Positions 24,500 through 39,679 of a DNA stretch of 64,000 bases are shown here, piece by piece; position 1 is the stretch's first letter; every line of letters begins with the position of its first letter. Origin of the DNA: Rotaria socialis (Eukaryota > Rotifera > Eurotatoria > Philodinida > Philodinidae); the NCBI GenBank assembly GCA_905331475.1, contig CAJNYU010001698.1, forward strand, positions 41,698 to 105,697, in the 5' to 3' direction. The notes under the pieces were generated by a model that worked only from the letters and a program-made list of their open reading frames with translations, had not been told where the DNA came from and ran no database searches. Both the position numbers and the translations under genes were made by a program.

Positions 24500-25810
24500 A
24501 ACCACTACTAAAGGTACTCATGTAGTGAACTTAATTTTCAATAAAATTCTTTGCATACAATCGCTTATTGATTTTTAAAATCATCTCTCAGTATATTCTA
24601 TTGATAAAAGGAATATATACTTGATGCACTAGCCAAATTTTTACGTCACATATGGAAAAGAAAAGAAAATGCTGAAATTCTATTCTTTACCATCACAGAT
24701 AGAGTAATTCTTGCAAGCTCTATTACAAGTAGGTACTCACTGTTGTTTCATTGAAGTGGATTTTATTGGCAATCAAGGATAGACAGGAAAAAACAAAAAA
24801 AATGTAACAATGCAATATTACTTTTTGTTTAATACATGCTGAAGATAAAGTTCACAATGCCATTAAACGTGACGTAATCAGAATAGGCACGGACAACGCC
24901 TCATCATAGAAAAAAAATAAGAACCGATTCGTGATTAGAGAAAGATCCAGACGAAGATAGTGGTATTAACTGGCATAAGATTCAATCTATGATTTCTACA
25001 AAAGTCTATATTTTAGAAAAATCCTGTATCAAACTGAAAATAATAGTAGCAAAAATGCTGAACTAGCTTGAATTTCAGTTGTCGTGTATATGTTTCAAGA
25101 GAAATCGATTCAATACGTTTAATCACAGTTTACTGCTTTCGAACTTTCTACACTGTTATCTATGCTAATCGAAAATTCTCTTTCTCCTACCGATTAGACT
25201 TAACGAAAACTAGCTGACTATTTTAAGTAAAATAACGTTTGCAAAATTTTTAAATATCTCTGAACAGTTTTTATTGCTGTCTCGGATATGTATATCAGAC
25301 GGTTAGAAGGTGTAATAAAAAATGGTGCTCTATCAGACGTTTATGTAATAACACTTTTACTTAATGGTTGTCCGAAAACATTAACATCGGTTCGTGAACA
25401 ATAGCAAGCAGTTGACAAATAAGTTCGATAAAATTTCGATTAAAAAAAAACGAGTTATCAGTAAAATATTGAAAGGAAAGCATCAAAATGAAAATTCTAC
25501 AGCAGCTATCCCGAGCGACGTTATCGAATGTTTATTTTTAAAAGTCGCCTGAATGAATATGAAGAAAGCATTACTTTTAATATTCAAATTTAGTTTTGAA
25601 ACGTAACATTTTTTTTTCTTTTTCAAAATTCATGATTCATGTTTTTGTTTGTTTGTTGATATGCGAACAAATATGTTCCAATTGAATTTTATGATGATAT
25701 TTGAATGAACAGAAAAGCAGCTTGAAAAATAAGTGTCAGATTGTCTGTGAAATTCCTTTAGAAATAATCTCAAATAGAAAAGCTAAAAGAATTTCACTTC
25801 TCAATACAAA
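24500..25810. other. Intergenic interval
   Basis: AT-rich; after the poly(A) signal at 24540 I see no gene or clear repeat up to the inverted-repeat element. Confidence 0.45.
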
Positions 25811-27564
25811 CCAGAGACCGTCACAGGGCAACTTTTTTGCCCTGCCCTGAGACAGGACAGGGCAGGGCATGATTATAAATTGAACTGAAATATTGAAAAA
25901 GGTAAAGACTAAATGAAAGTGTTGTAACCGCTGAAAAGTAAAGTACTCATATTTTATTTATCTATATTCGAGAAAATATAGATATGCGCTTAAAACATAA
26001 TTAAATATGAGTAGCAAACAGCAATTAAGATTATCCCAAAAATCAGTTCACTGCAAAAATAATGCGCTTATCGTGATCTGGCGAATTGAATATATATATA
26101 ATCTGAATAAGTGAGAAATCGAGTAAATCTTTCACATTTATTCTCCTCAACTCATCGTGCTGGATAAATAAAGACTCTTCAAAATGTACCAGTAGCAAGA
26201 GATTCATTGTGTATTATGGGGTAGTAAGATTTATCATGAAACAAGAGATTTTCTAATTTTGTATAACCGGGCGAGTTCATATCAAGTGAAAATAATTTAA
26301 AACATAGAGAACTTAGTTGGAATGTTTGTAGATCGAAGGTTATTTTAGTGAACGTTTTATTTTATTAGAAGCGTGTATATTAATGTTTCATGTACATATT
26401 GCAGTGATTTGAAACAATCATATAACTCTTCGTAATGTAAAAAGAAAAAATACAATTGAGAGTTAGGAAGAAGACGATAAAAGACTGTATACTTTCTCAA
26501 ATATTGTATCATAGGTATTTTTTTTGAAGCATACAAAACTGAAACATGCCAAGAAATTTACCATTAAAACATGTTGAATCTTCAAGTGAAATTTCCTCTG
26601 GAACACTAAGCTTATGTCTGAAATCATTTAGAAAATAAATGTGGAAACTTCGGATTTCATCCGAGAGTTATGTGTACTGCAAAAAGTGCATGGGACATAC
26701 GAGTCATTCTAGAATGTCTGAACACTAAAAGTTATCATGAGAAACTAGGCAATTTGATTTCTGGATGCAGTTTTTGTGCATTTTGAGACGTTTTTCAGGC
26801 GATGTTTCGTTAGAAAGCTATGACTTAGTTCAAAACTAATATCAGATTTAGAATNGGATGCAGTTTTTGTGCATTTTGAGAAGTTTTTCAGGCGATGTTT
26901 CGTTAGAAAGCTATGACTTAGTTCAAAACTAATATCAGATTTAGAATCAGCGTTAAAAGCTGAGTCGATTTATATATGTTGTGAATAGTTCTGAGAAATT
27001 TATTTTTTGAAAAATCCCTGTACTCCCCCTCAGGGATGGTCTGATCAAAAATGACAATTTTTTCGATAACTCAGCCATTTCTTAACGGATCCTTCTCATC
27101 TTCGAACTCGACCTAGATATTGATGAGATAATACTGTGCACAAAATTTCAGCTCAATCGAATGTAATTGTGAAGAGTTATCGAATAAACGGACGGTCGGA
27201 CACACTGACCGATTCTATAGTGTACTCTTTTCTTTTTGAGTACACAAAAAACTCATCATACACATAATTCTTAAATTAGCTCGTTCTCTTATACAATATT
27301 AAATGATTCTACCATGTTTTGCATTTCTCTTGGAAGCAGTATTTTATTTTTATAATTGAATTATATGATAATAAATGAGTAAACTGGTATTGTCCGAACT
27401 AGACATAGCAACAAATTTCACAGTGACTGGCGCATAACGACATACATTATAATCCATCACCGTGTCAGCATAATCGACTGAAAAATCTGCTGTATATCAG
27501 TTCATAGGAAAAATTATCAGGGTGCAGGGCAAAATTTTTTACCCTGCCCTGTGACGGTCTCTGG
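25811..27564. mobile_element. 1.75-kb non-autonomous element with terminal inverted repeats
   Basis: Both ends carry the same 20 bp in inverted orientation: CCAGAGACCGTCACAGGGCA at 25811-25830 and its complement at 27545-27564. Inside each end are short clustered GCCCTG/CAGGGC motifs, giving GC-rich subterminal blocks in an AT-rich core. No transposase or other ORF is present. Flanks are atacaaac (left) and gtaaacac (right); 5 of 8 positions agree, so a target duplication is at best eroded. The inner part includes a stretch (about 26960-27260) with wording common to invertebrate dispersed repeats. Superfamily is uncertain; hAT-like is possible. Confidence 0.7.
26763..26947. repeat. 92-bp tandem duplication around a single N
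   Basis: Positions 26763-26854 and 26856-26947 are the same 92 bp with one difference (gagacg against gagaag), separated by one N at 26855. This is the usual look of a contig join where overlapping ends were not merged. Confidence 0.9.
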
Positions 27565-29300
27565 TAAACACCTCTACTGCGCCTATTGTTGGTTTGAGCC
27601 ATTCTAAAATTCTTTTGAAAAATTTGAAAAAAAAATTCTTTTGATTATCTTTCTGTGTGAAGCATTGTCTAAGAACAAAGGCGATAGCTCGATATTTGTT
27701 GTGTAACTATTACCAACAGTACCTCTTAGCAGAAAATCGTTCTAGAACAGAATTTTTCTGCTTAAGCTTGGTCATGCACATTGATTGACCACATACTAAC
27801 CATAGAAAACTTTTGAGTACATCAATCACACGGTCAGCATACTAACAGGTGGATGATTCAAGATAAGTATCCACTAATGACTTGTCAAAGATAATTTGAT
27901 ATTTGATTGGATGTAGGCTCGAACAGTACCTGATGAATGTGTGAGCACATCATAATCATTGATGTCATTCATAACGGCTTAAAAAATGAGAATCTTCACA
28001 CTTCAGCTTTTTAGTCATTATAAACAACTAGACAAATAACAAACAGTACATTTTTACTGTACTCCGTGTGCTCTGAGAGTATCAGAGTACGTCGTTTCTC
28101 TCCTGATGAACAAGAGCAAGGACTAAATCAGACAGAATAAATGTTATTCTTGATATACACTATGTTGTACAGATTGCGAAAAAGAAAATAAAGTATTTTA
28201 CATACACTTCATTGAAGAAATCTATATTTTGATATCATATCCTTGAAATCGGTTGGTACTATTTGATTAAAGTTTATATTTGCTACAAAAAGAACAGATG
28301 TTTATCAGATATGAAACTGATCCCAGTATAAATAAACATGAATTTTTTGTCCATCTAAATTTGATACAACCATTTATTTACAAGTATATTGTTTGACTCA
28401 GTTGAAGTCTGAAAAATGAAGCAAATTATTTAAGATTATGTCTTTCATTGTTTTTATAGTTTTCTTTACGATTCACGATCATCATATAAGGGCACATATC
28501 AGTTTCCTAATTAGCTATTAGTGTCATAATTTTTCTTCACGCCATATTAATTCAAACGAGTCAGAATAATGCAAGGAAATTTTCTGTTTTCCATATTCAT
28601 GGCGTGCAATTATGTAATCCTATCAAAGACATTCAATTGTTAGAAAAGTTCGCTCGTGAAATTCGATGTGAAACTACTGCCAATTAAGTTCCTTTCGGTG
28701 AGAGTTAGCCTAGAACATTCATTTCCTTAAACATTTGTCTTTTTACAATAGTTCATTTTTATAAATGAAATGAATGCAGAGAAGTGCCGGAGAAAACAAC
28801 CCGTCAATGAACAAGGTGAACAATTGATTTTCTTACCTTGAATTTTCTATTTATATAAGGATTGTTTACTCACTTCGAACAGACTTTCAGACACGCTAAA
28901 CTATTTCCATCTGATATAATTATAAAAAGAAATAAAGCGAAGAGCAATGTTCAATAGATCTCATGTCTACTTCTCTGACTTTTAGTTTAGTCTGTATTAG
29001 AATGAACATATTTGTTTGCATTTCGTATTAATAATTGCCGTTTGATCTAATGGATTCAGTTTTTGATTGGTACGTATTCATATAATAACAACGATATAAT
29101 CTATTTATTTTATCTAAACATCTTTCTTCAAAAATTTCAAAAACAAAAAGCAAATTACATAAAAAACTAATTCTTTTCATGACATATATTTTTCTTGTGA
29201 ATCCAAGAAAAAGGAAAAAAACGAAAAATTATGCGTATTCATAGTATTATATATAAAGAATGAAACAAATGAATATTCCTGTAAGTCAAATTTTATGCAA
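27565..29300. other. Intergenic interval
   Basis: AT-rich, no ORF with coding character and no clear repeat. Its right part is the 3' flank of the minus-strand gene that ends at 29301. Confidence 0.45.
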
Positions 29301-31007
29301 TTAAGAAAAACTATCTTCAGCAAATATTTCATTAGAAATATCTGGAGGTGATGACAATAATCGACACTAAATAATAAACAGAAATGTTAATATTCGAAAA
29401 ATAAACTAGATAACATACTATTTCATGCATAGCACCATCACTAATATCGACAGGTTTTCGACAAAGTAAACATAACTAAAAATAAACTATCGTATTACTA
29501 ATATCTACCTATCAAAAACAAAAAGATCGATACTTTTGGTGTAATTGTCACTATCGAATCAGTCTGTCGAGAACAAACTGATGGTATTGACGAGCAACTT
29601 ATCGATGATGAAATCAATCTATCGATCCGTTTTTCTTTTCCAAAAATAATTGGTGATGACTCAAATGAAAGATCTTTTATCATATTACTAAATAGATTAT
29701 CTCTATTCATTGATGATTTATTTAATGTTAGCATCTGATTAATAAATAATATTGAATAATGAAGTTCATCAAATGTATGACTCATTAATTTTAATTGATT
29801 ATATAAATCATTTTCATTTAATGATGATAATAAATATTTGAAATTTTCAAATAATTTATTCATTAATTCTACCTAAAAAGAAACAAAAACAAATTCATCG
29901 ATCAAATGTATGTTCATAAATTTAAAATATAGATAATATCTAATTACTGTACAGAAAAAAACCAATCCTGAACAAAAATAGAATGGTTGAAATTTTAGAA
30001 ATTTTATGAATAAATTTTTAATAACTAATGCAAATATATCTAGAGACATTTTGACGTATTAAATATATATATATATTAGATAAACAATTTGAAAGGAAAT
30101 TGATTTAATTCATTTTTACATTGAATATACATATATATATATATGTATTGACACACATAGATCCGAGTCTAACTGATACCCAGAGGATTTGAAAGTAGTC
30201 AGACAAGTACTATGCATATCCAGCTGGCACGATATCCAGTCGCAATAGAGCTATTGTATATTTAACTTTAGTCAGAGATCTTACATAAAACTATTTTTGT
30301 TCTCAGCATAGAAGCTATTGTTATGATACATACTGTACATGAGCTATGTTCTTCAAGCAAATTGGTATCATTTGTTTGTGTGGAATGATTTGTTTGTTCG
30401 ATTGATTGACAATGTTGAATAGAAACATCACTAACAGAAATTTTTCTATGTTCAAAATGGAACAAGCAAAATAAAATTTAAATTTAAATAAAGATAAAAT
30501 ATACTTTGATGCTTTTTTAATAGCTTCAATTGATTGAAGACTTTGTTCAATTAAATTATCAACTATAGTTTTGTATGATAAATCTTTTTCGGTACATACA
30601 TTTAATATTTGATTATTATTCTTTACAAGAGAAAATTCATTAGCGAAAGGATTTAAATTCGATATTGGTTTTGTTATTTGTTTACTGAATGTTACAGTAC
30701 TATTTGAATCAGTATCTTTCTTGTCTTCATAAGATGAAATTAAATTTGAATTAATTTTAGCATTATTTGCTGTAATTGGTCTAGATTTCTGATTATTATT
30801 ATTAATTTTATTGGGTTTCCTTGTTGGTAACATTATTGCTTGTGATTGTGATTGTGATTGTGTAGGTAAAAACCTATTAGAATTTGAACACAATGATGGT
30901 AAGTAAGGATTATAATTAACTGCAAAACTACGATAGGCAGGTCCTCCATTATAGAAGCAATATCCTGTTGCATTTGGATTCGCATATGGAAAGTGTATAG
31001 GCATCAT
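29301..31007 (-). CDS. Novel Asn/Gln-rich protein with C-terminal Cys motif
   Basis: Five exons on the minus strand: 31007-30505, 30445-30334, 29872-29534, 29475-29419, 29366-29301. All have GT..AG introns and consistent phases. The sum is 1077 nt, 358 aa. The N-terminus is Tyr/Pro/Asn-rich (MMPIHFPYANPN, YNPYLPS), with a (QS)n run near residue 52 and low-complexity Asn. The middle has two helical stretches (SLQSIEAIKKASK; NKLFENFKYLLSSLNEND). The C-terminus has LCLLCRKPVD followed by a further Cys, which could hold a metal but is too short to name. I do not recognise a family. The clean splice structure argues for a real gene. Confidence 0.65.
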
Positions 31008-31180
31008 AGGAAAAATTTCAATGAATATTATCCTTTACCCAACTTCTAAATTAGTGTGAAATAATTCAATAGACAAATGAAAATATATGTCGATTGTAGT
31101 AGGTGTCGTACTAATATGAATTTCTATTAGTTGAACGATAAGATAAAAGTAGAAATGGCGCAAATACAATCTGACCGAAC

Positions 31181-31516
31181 ATGTTTTTCTTAATAATTAT
31201 TAATTTAATATTATTATGTCACAGAACAAATACATTTTTTCTCTCAATGAAAAATAATCATATATTTATCGAATGTGCTCGATCAATTATAGTTAGAAAT
31301 CATTATTGGTTCTTATCCGAATTTTTAAATTTATTAAAATCATATAATCAAAACCATACAGTTCATAATCAAAAAATACCATTTGATAATCTCTATTTAA
31401 TTTTTAATCATATATTAATTAATTGTCAACACGCTCATCATTCATATCAAATGAATAAAAAAAATCAAAACATTGATCAATTATATGAATGGTTAAAAAC
31501 ACAAATAAAGACTTGA
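31181..31516 (+). CDS. Unrecognised small protein, divergent to the novel gene
   Basis: Intronless 111-codon ORF, ATG at 31181, stop TGA near 31514. A hydrophobic start (FFLIIINLILLC) could be a signal peptide. A second ATG at 31247 would remove it and start at MKNNHIFIECARSII. The rest is Asn/His/Gln-rich and probably helical (WFLSEFLNLLKSYNQ; QLYEWLKTQIK). It lies 173 bp from the start of the minus-strand gene, so the two may share a bidirectional promoter. No family recognised; chance ORF is possible in this AT-rich DNA. Confidence 0.4.
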   Translation: MFFLIIINLILLCHRTNTFFLSMKNNHIFIECARSIIVRNHYWFLSEFLNLLKSYNQNHTVHNQKIPFDNLYLIFNHILINCQHAHHSYQMNKKNQNIDQLYEWLKTQIKT

Positions 31517-32410
31517 ACTGTTTTTCTATTTGTTTGTATAGACTGTTGAGTGTGTATTTTAAATAAGTAAGTATATAATAAGAGAAAGAGAAAAAGAAGA
31601 AAGAGCGAATCAAAAAAAAAAAGAAAACATCAAATACATTGTGTTAGTCTTCATTCTGCGAAACACACACACGCACACGCATCAACAGATCAAGCAGCAA
31701 GAAGAAAAAAATTAGCAGCAGAGCATAGAGCAGTGAGACGAGAAAAAAAGAAAACATAATGATACACGCGCTGATTAAAACGACTAGAACAACTGCTTTC
31801 GCTCTGAGAAGAAACACACACAACAGTAGACAGATACGACAAGATGACTGGTGTGAGAACTATGTTCACACGATTCCGGTCCGTAACGATACGACGATTA
31901 GAAAGACACATACACACATACATAGCCGTTGATGATAATAAATGAAGATCATGATAGGTCAGAAGAAAAAAAAGCAGCTTACAGAAAAAAGAACGATAGA
32001 CAGATTTTCAGGCAAGACTAAAACCCGTATCAAAGTTATGAATGTACGTGAATATGTGTGTGTGCGTGTGTATGTGTGTGTGTGTGTGTGTATGTGTGTG
32101 TGTGCGTGTGTATGTGGCAGACGCTGATTCACCACTGTAAAGAAAGAACAACAACAGGAGTACAACAGAGACGAGAACAAAAGAAAAAAAAAAGAAAAAA
32201 AAAGGACAACAAGCAAAATTGGCAATACCAAACGTACAAAAAATATGTCCACCAGCCTAGAGAATCAGAGAAAGAATGAGATAAACAAATAGTAAAGTCA
32301 TTTTTTGTATTGCTTCAAGGAACATAGGTAAGAAAGCTGGCTCTTGTTGTTGTCGTCGTTGATGTGGCAAAGAAGATCGTTTTGCTTTAGAAAGTTTATA
32401 GAAATTGAAA
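31517..32410. repeat. Microsatellite-rich spacer
   Basis: Purine-rich A/AG tracts (31570-31640, 32180-32210), a short CA run (31663-31680) and a (TG)n/(TGTGCG) microsatellite at about 32057-32115. No gene. It is the 3' flank of the G-beta gene. Confidence 0.75.
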
Positions 32411-33875
<1,465 letters not shown>

Positions 33876-36800
33876 TGTGATTGAATATTAATTGAAAAGG
33901 TAAGGAACAAAGTAATGGGAAAATGAAGAAAAAAATTGATTTAATTAAGAATTGAGATTGTTGAATAAACCTTTGAATAAGAAAAAAAAACTCCATTGTT
34001 TTTTTCTGTTTATATTCTATGAAATCAATCTTTTCAATTTTTAAAGGAAGTATGCTTTTCTTCAGACAAAAAAAAAAGAAATTATTTTGATTTTTTTCCC
34101 TTGAATACTTTGATAAATATTAGAAAGAAAGAAAAAAACATAACCTTCCCACTTTTCGATAAAATCATACAAATGTCCTACGGTAAAAGAAATCGTTGGG
34201 AGATGCATCGAATCGAGGAAAAATTCTTGTTGTTATCTAACTAGTAATATTAACCGTGCGTGCGTCATGATAGTCCTTGTACGTTCTTCCTCGTGTTCCT
34301 TCTTGCGAAACGAGAATGATGATGCCGACTGTGTGACAGTCAACGTACATATACTATCTAATATTGTTTTTTTTACTGTCACTATTACCGGTAGTACCAA
34401 CACTATCATCGTCATTGATGGCAGCAATAGAGCAGTAGTGTACGTGCGCGTTCTTCTCTGTTCGAATCGAGTGACGCACTCGCGCGATTTCTTCTCTTCC
34501 TCAACATGTTATTCTTACACGACAACAACGGCACGCACACAATGAAGAAGACTTGCCAATCTCTGCAACATAGGCAATAATATCATACAAACATAAACGA
34601 GCATAAAAAAGAAAAACCAAAAATAAAAGTTTTCTTTTTTTTTCTTTTCTTATTCTTTATTGTGTGTTTCTTTTTCTGTTCATATTTGTCTTACTTGATC
34701 TATTGTGTTGTACGACAAAAAAATAGAAAAATAACGAGTGAACATCAAGAAGATGATGATAATAATAATGATGATGAACAAATGATGTGATCATTGATTT
34801 TACAGTTTAAATAACGATAATAATAATGATGGTGATTGTCAGATTGGTCTTGATATGTTATTTTCTGTTTATTGTGTAGATACATTATATAGAAAATAAG
34901 ATTTGTCTAAAATTTTATCGTTTTATGCATACTCGTCTAAGACCTGGTAAAATAATAAACACACACACATAGACATGTATTCACGCGATTACTGGTTTGC
35001 TGCAGGTTTTCAAAGAAAAAAACTGGGAAGCAAGAAAAAAAAAGAAAAACTACGATGTGTCGACGACGTTATTACTTGTTGTTACTAACTCGGGCGAACG
35101 AGCGAGCGGACGGGCCCGGGTGAAATAGCGAAGAGAAAAGTTTGGCCGACTGGTAACAGCAACCGAGAGGAAAAAGTCTGCATGTATATGGCAGCAAGAG
35201 GGTAAAAAAGAAGGAGAAAAACGAGGAGGAAAAAGAGCGATAGCACTATGTGTAAAGATCTTCTTCTAGGACGAGAGAAAGACAAGCAGAACAACAAGAA
35301 GAGGAAGAGAAGAAAAAAACGGAAAGAAAGCGAATACACATCGGACTGGGGTTCGAAGACCAGTCAGTCAACAATGATGATGCGATGCTGATGAACAGCT
35401 CTATTGTTAATGATAATATTCTTTGCGTTCCATTCTTTTCACCATGTACTATCGACGAAGACAGGGCTCGCCGGCACTAACGCTGCGCTCGCCTTTCTGT
35501 AATCATAATTCTAGTAATGCGAATTATAGTCGTTTTTTTTGAAAAAAAAGAAGATCAAGAAAGGAAAAGAAGAGCAGAAGGAAGGAAAGAACAAGAGCAA
35601 CGCTAGCTGCTACTACTTCCATAGTGTCGGGTGCCACCGAGAATTTAAGTCGGCAACGCAAGAAGAAATAGCTAGGAAGAGAGAAAGAAGGGAAATGGCA
35701 AGTAATGATTACTTGGCGGGTCGACGATAAGCAACGAACGCTAAAAAAGAAGGATAGAGAAAGAAAGCAAGAAGCGCGCTTGGGTGCGTTAGAAAACACA
35801 TTTATACAGACATAGATCAATATGGCGTCGTCCTTATCTATCGCTTCTTCTTTTGCAGTCATATCTGTTCTCTACCGCAAGTACTGGTAAAAGAAAAAGA
35901 GAAGAAATCAAAAAGAGGAGAAGAAGATGCAAAAAAAAGAAGAAGAATCCACTTGATAACAGGCACTACTAACAAATAATGAATAGAGGAAAAGACCAAT
36001 GTCCGTTGTTGTTGTTGCTTTTGATAAAAAATAGCAAACTTTATTGTCTAATAAAGGAAAGAATGGTGTTCATGATGCAAGATAGATAATTTTTTGACAA
36101 TACTTTCCCAAAGGAAAAGAGAATATCAAAGACAAATACCGCAACTAATATTTTTTTTAATTTTATTTCGATTGAATAAAAAAGAAAAGAAAAGGAAAGA
36201 AAACAGCCTTCTCAATATCAATGAAGGTGATGAAAATAATCTTCTAGCATTTCTATCTCTTGTTCTATCCGGCAATCTTCATATTTTTAGTCATCTCTTC
36301 TGTGGTACTTTAGTCGTTTTCTTTTTTTTTCGTCTTGTCGCACAGCGCTGCGTACCCGATAACCATAATGCTGCGAGGGACTAGTTTGACATACAGTTTC
36401 CTCCTTATTTCGAAGATGAATTAACGAGTGAGCAAGAAAAAAGAGAAGCATAAAAAAGACGAGCAAGAATAAGAAAGTTGAGAATATATGTCGCCTAGTG
36501 ATAAGAAGCAAACAGAGATTGATGCCATTGAATGACAGACGTGATGTCGTTCAAAGATTATTTTCACTTTAAAAAGATAACCATCGATATATAAATTTAT
36601 AAAAACAAATAAGATTAGTATCATGAAAATTGAAACATCACTTTAATTCTAATCATAGTGTCAAATCAATCAATAATAATAATAACAATAATAATAATAA
36701 TAATAATAATAATTTCAAAAGAAAAAAGTTCTCAATGTCGATATGGATTAACCATAGAAAACTAAAATCACTTCTCTTTCATATAGTATGCATTGAATTA

Positions 36801-37873
36801 TGAGGCAGAAAGATCAATATTGAATTCAGACAAGGGTGCAACTTATTATTCAAGTTTATTTCGATTTTTCTCGATACGGGCAATTTAACAATAAGCAGAT
36901 ACTGATTTTTAATGAACTTCAAAGGCATATTCTTCGATTTTGATTGCGGTGTTTTTCTTTTGAAGTGTTAGATTCTAGCAAAACTATGGATCCTTCACTA
37001 AAAGAGAATCAATTTGCATAATGAGTTTTATATTGGATATTTTTTTATCGAATATATTGTATATCATCATATTTAAATATCACATGGACGAATTACTTTT
37101 CTTGTGTGAAGGTAAAACTAGGGTAATACAGATGAAAAATGAAACAATCAAACTCACCTAGACTAATAATAATTGAGTTCTATTATCCAAAAAAACTTGT
37201 TTGGTATTTGAGATTTAAAATCCACAGTATAGTTGTCAATGAATAAAAAGTAAACGATTGAAAGTTTTCTTTCGATATTCGTTTTTCAAGAATAATATAT
37301 GAATAAATAAAATTGAATAATCAAAAGAGTACTAATCTGTCTGAAAGAAACATCAATAACATAATATATGCTGCCATTATCAATGCATATATGAGAATAC
37401 TAAGACTCCAATTTGGTGTTTTTCTTAAATGTAAATAAATTTTATTTTTATTAAAATTGATTTCTATGGAAAATTCAAGTGATTCATATTCATATTCCTA
37501 TAGAATTTTCATCTTTTAATCTTTAAATAAATCTTATCTATTTCAAATGCATAAGTGTTGACTAAGAGGTCACTAGTAAACAGAAATTCAATAAAAAAAA
37601 ACAACTATATATATTGTATTGTATGTGTTCTTAAGTCTCTGATTTCTTGAATTACTATTTATTTATATTTATAATCAATCTACACAGATAATTGAAGTAA
37701 ATACAATCAACAAATATTCATAAAAAGAGTTTCTAAAAAAAATTCTATTTTATTCTACGTTATGATTTGAAATTCTGAGTCATATATTATTCTGAAAGAC
37801 TAGATGACATCTTGTGCAATAATTTTAGATATTTATTTTGCTGCAGATTTCTTACAACTTTATTATTCTAGAA
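33876..37873. other. Long low-complexity upstream region
   Basis: No gene supported. The stretch 34200-36500 is less AT-rich than its surroundings and alternates polypurine (35530-35600, 35880-35950) and polypyrimidine blocks, with a GC-rich patch near 35089-35119 and 35463-35492. An (AAT)n microsatellite lies at about 36674-36712. It is upstream of both G-beta (minus) and ZNF622 (plus) and may carry their promoters or untranslated first exons. ctgcag near 37841-37846 could be a 5' UTR acceptor for ZNF622. ORFs here mirror purine bias rather than coding. Confidence 0.55.
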
Positions 37874-39679
37874 ATGTCTTCATCATCTCCCTACACATGT
37901 ATTACATGTCATGTTGCATTTATTAATGGAGAATTACAACGTTCACATTACAAAACTGATTGGCATCGATATAATCTGAAGCGTAAAGTAGCTGATCTTG
38001 GTCCAATTACTGCAAATGAATTTTCTGAAAAAGTTGAATCTATTCAACAACAACGTACAGACAATACTGCTGGTGGAAATAATAGAACAGCTTTGACATG
38101 TAAAGATTGTAGTAAAGTGTTTACCTCAGAAAATGGACTTTTAAATCATACGAAATCTAATAAGCACATTGATACTGTTGCTAAACATGCTAATCTTCCT
38201 GTAAGTCAAAAGAAAGAATTGAGTTGAACTGCATTTTTGTTTTGATTTATAGCCGAAAAATCCAAATCAATACCAGAATTCTCCAATAAAGAAATCAAAA
38301 GAACCGCCCAATAAAGAGGCTATGGAAGAAGACGACGATGACAACGAAGAAGAAGAAGACGATGATGATAATTGGAATGATATGGATGATGGGGCTACAA
38401 TGACTAGTAAGTATATTAATAGAAAAAAAACAAGATCTGGTAGTCTACTACAGTAGACAAAAAAAATTCATATAATATGTTGATTCTTTTAAATATGCTT
38501 TTCTCGTGTTCGATGAGTAAAATATCTGTTTTCCCCTATTGATCCGGATGATCGATTGCTATAAAGTAAAAGTTAAAAAACTTTCACTTGGAAAACATTA
38601 AGAACATTAGATTTGTTAACATTTGATTTTAACTGTTATGCCATACATATAAAATTTTGTTCGTCAGTTTTAAATTTCATTTAGTTAGAGAAGTTATTAA
38701 TTAAAAACAGGAATTTTTCATTTAAAAAGTCTATTTTCTACATCAGTTAATTTATGATAGTGGTAAAGTAAAAATTTAATTACTGAATTATTATTTAGAT
38801 GCATCAGCATTAGAAGGTGAAGCTCAAATACTTGGTACACCATTAGGTCTTGAAGAATGTCTTTTTTGTTCATTAAAATCATCTTGTCTTGAAGAAAATA
38901 TAAGTCATATGGCACATGTGCATAGTTTCTTCGTACCAGATTTTGAATACATTAAAGATTTAACAGGCTTATTTGAATATCTAGGTATGGTATTTCGATT
39001 ATTCGAATTAATTTCTTATTGATTATTTTCTTGAACCGATAGATGAAAAAGTTGGTATATTCCATGTATGCTTATGGTGTAATAAAAAATCATTTCATGA
39101 TGTTCTATCCGTTCAACGACATATGACTGATAAAGGTCACTGTAAAATACTTTTTGATGAAAATCCAAATTCAGCATGGGAATATGTGGATTTTTATGAT
39201 TATTCGTAAGTTTTAATAGAAATAATTTGGTGTATTTTTGAAAAAAAACAACAACATTTAGAACGAGTCATCCAGATGCAAATGAGAAAAATCTCGATGA
39301 AGAAATAGATGACAACTTTCTTGATACTGCTGGCTATGAATTAGCGTTACCGTCTGGCAAAAAAGTTGGACATCGAACACTTATTCGATACTATCGTCAA
39401 TGTTTAACAAGTCGAAATAATGACAGATCACTAGAACTTGTGAATAAACTTAAAGATAAATATCGAGCACTCGGATGGTCTGGTCCAGGAACAACAGGTT
39501 TGTTGTTTATAAAGAAAACAAAAATAAAAGTTGCACATGAACCTTTTTTAGGAGAAGTTTTTCAACGAAAAGTTCGTGATCTTAAATATTTGCAACAATG
39601 GAAAAATAAACAACATATGAAACTTGGTGTAAGAAATAATATGCATCAACATCATTACCGAGCACAAATTAATTTTTAA
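37874..39679 (+). CDS. ZNF622: ZNF622/REI1-like 60S ribosome biogenesis factor
   Basis: Five exons: 37874-38200, 38253-38406, 38799-38984, 39043-39205, 39262-39679. The sum is 1248 nt, 415 aa (yeast Rei1 393, human ZNF622 477). The N-terminal C2H2 finger is CITCHVAF..HYKTDWHRYNLKRK, the hallmark of the family. A second finger (CKDCSKVFTSENGL..H) follows, then an acidic Glu/Asp run, and two more fingers, CLFCSLKSSC..HM..VH and CLWCNKKSF..V..HM. The C-terminus contains LPSGKKVGHR and the basic end. REI1/ZNF622 works in the cytoplasm on late pre-60S particles, helping release ARX1/TIF6-type factors. Confidence 0.95.

Noticed and set aside
32058-32279. ORFs made of Cys/Val or Thr/His repeats
   Set aside because: These are translations of the (TG)n microsatellite.
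34233-36624. Several overlapping ORFs on both strands
   Set aside because: They follow purine/pyrimidine-rich tracts; amino-acid content mirrors base skew and none has a family feature.
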